Shown: positions 40,863-41,282 of the stretch, one piece after another
Layout: every line of letters starts with the position of its first letter
Position numbering within the stretch: the first letter of the stretch is position 1
DNA from: JBCBSS01 sp039819065
GTDB lineage: Bacteria > Bacteroidota > Bacteroidia > Cytophagales > Cyclobacteriaceae
NCBI GenBank assembly: GCA_039819065.1
Contig: JBCBSS010000059.1
Coordinates: 1-41,282 of the forward strand
Reading direction: 5' to 3'
Length of the DNA stretch: 41,282 bases
The notes under the pieces: generated by a model
What the model was told of the DNA's origin: nothing
Seen by the model: only the letters and a program-made list of their open reading frames with translations
Database searches by the model: none
Program-made: the position numbers and the translations under genes

Positions 40863-41282
40863 ATGAAAAGAATAGACAAACTTATCATCACATCCTTCAT
40901 AGGTCCATTTATCCTGACCTTTCTTGTGGTTGTGTTTATTTTGCTAACGCAACACATGTTGAAGTATTTTGATGATATAGTCGGCAAAGATTTAGGTTGG
41001 GATGTACTGGGTAGGCTTCTTTTCTATTTCAGTATTTTTATGACCCCGATAGCTATGCCACTGGCCATATTGCTATCATCCCTGATGACTTTCGGGAATT
41101 TAGGAGAACATTTTGAACTGACTGCCATCAAGAGTGCCGGAATATCTCTGTTGAGAGCACTTCTTCCAATCTTTGTTTTTGTTCTATTCCTAACCGTCGC
41201 AGCATTTTATTCTAACAACTACTTTGTGCCTAAAGCCGCTTTGGAGGCGTACAGTTTGCTATATGATATCAAGCAAAAGAAA
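40863..41282 (+). CDS. LptF/LptG-family permease, 3' truncated by window edge
   Basis: The first 140 residues are visible. The start ATG has a GAGGT site just upstream, and the N-terminus MKRIDKLIITSFIGPFILTF is characteristic. The first membrane helix is followed by a short loop, QHMLKYFDDIVGKDLGWDVLGRLLFYFSIFMTPIAMPLAILLSSLMTFGNLGEHFELTA (motif region about residues 30-95), then IKSAGISLLRALLPIF and a second group of helices. This matches the YjgP/YjgQ permeases that form the LptB2FG transporter extracting lipopolysaccharide from the inner membrane. Whether it is LptF or LptG cannot be told from this part. Not listed as a complete frame because the gene runs off the window. Confidence 0.93.
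   Translation, partial: MKRIDKLIITSFIGPFILTFLVVVFILLTQHMLKYFDDIVGKDLGWDVLGRLLFYFSIFMTPIAMPLAILLSSLMTFGNLGEHFELTAIKSAGISLLRALLPIFVFVLFLTVAAFYSNNYFVPKAALEAYSLLYDIKQKK

Noticed and set aside
40769..40987. 72-residue minus-strand frame over the LptF/LptG start
   Set aside because: It is antisense to the well-supported permease frame from 40863.
1..41282. CRISPR array, prophage or insertion sequence
   Set aside because: No short regularly spaced direct repeats and no transposase, integrase or phage structural genes were seen. The only mobile-element-like structure is the tRNA/GIY-YIG array.

Overview
The window most likely comes from a marine or soil Bacteroidota of the Cytophagales type. The reasons are a giant secreted protein with a type IX secretion (T9SS) C-terminal sorting signal, lipoproteins with short lipoboxes, genes with weak or absent Shine-Dalgarno sites, TAnnTTTG promoter-like elements, a fused SpmA/SpmB protein, a Bacteroidota-type START-like protein next to an LptF/LptG permease, and many multi-PAS histidine kinases. 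Genus is inferred only loosely.

Layout. 1-1574: 3' part of a coiled-coil protein. 1606-3386 (minus): a small acidic hypothetical protein and a fused SpmAB nucleoside-recognition membrane protein. 3387-4299: long AT-rich leader. 4300-17427 (plus): one 4375-residue secreted repeat protein, about a third of the window. 17440-20693 (minus): rsmE, acyl-CoA-binding protein, citrate synthase and an SPFH/prohibitin-like membrane protein. 21136-31559 (minus): a dense signalling cluster with a stand-alone kinase, a lipoprotein, two NarL-type regulators, a REC-PAS-PAS-HisKA_3 kinase, an Rcp-type receiver, a 976-residue PAS/GAF kinase, a kinase-receiver hybrid and a cysteine-hydrolase-like protein. Several of these genes overlap by 11-17 nt. 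31776-35603 (minus): a 1275-residue fusion of a NodU/TobZ-type carbamoyltransferase and a class I methyltransferase. 36144-37897 (minus): a degenerate receiver and a TPR-like lipoprotein. 38437-39219 (plus): a second SPFH protein, this one a lipoprotein. 39294-40230 (minus): a tRNA-Met gene followed by three tandem units of a small GIY-YIG nuclease gene, the two nearest units each ending in a tRNA 3'-half remnant. 40356 to the end (plus): a START-like protein and the start of an LptF/LptG permease.

How the genes may work together. The signalling block looks like a branched phosphorelay. The HisKA_3 kinase is the natural partner of the NarL-type regulators, while the PAS/GAF kinase and the Rcp-type receiver are translationally coupled to it. 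No membrane sensor domain is visible in these kinases, so they probably read cytoplasmic cues or signals passed on by partners. The giant protein is probably exported by T9SS and displayed on or released from the cell surface.

The most unusual structure is the tRNA-Met/GIY-YIG array. Tandem units of about 370-376 bp pair a GIY-YIG gene with a copy of the tRNA 3' portion and its terminator, and they decay progressively with distance from the intact tRNA. This looks like a minimal mobile or self-duplicating element using a tRNA 3' end. The carbamoyltransferase-methyltransferase fusion and the cysteine-hydrolase-like protein that lacks the usual catalytic Asp are the next most interesting.
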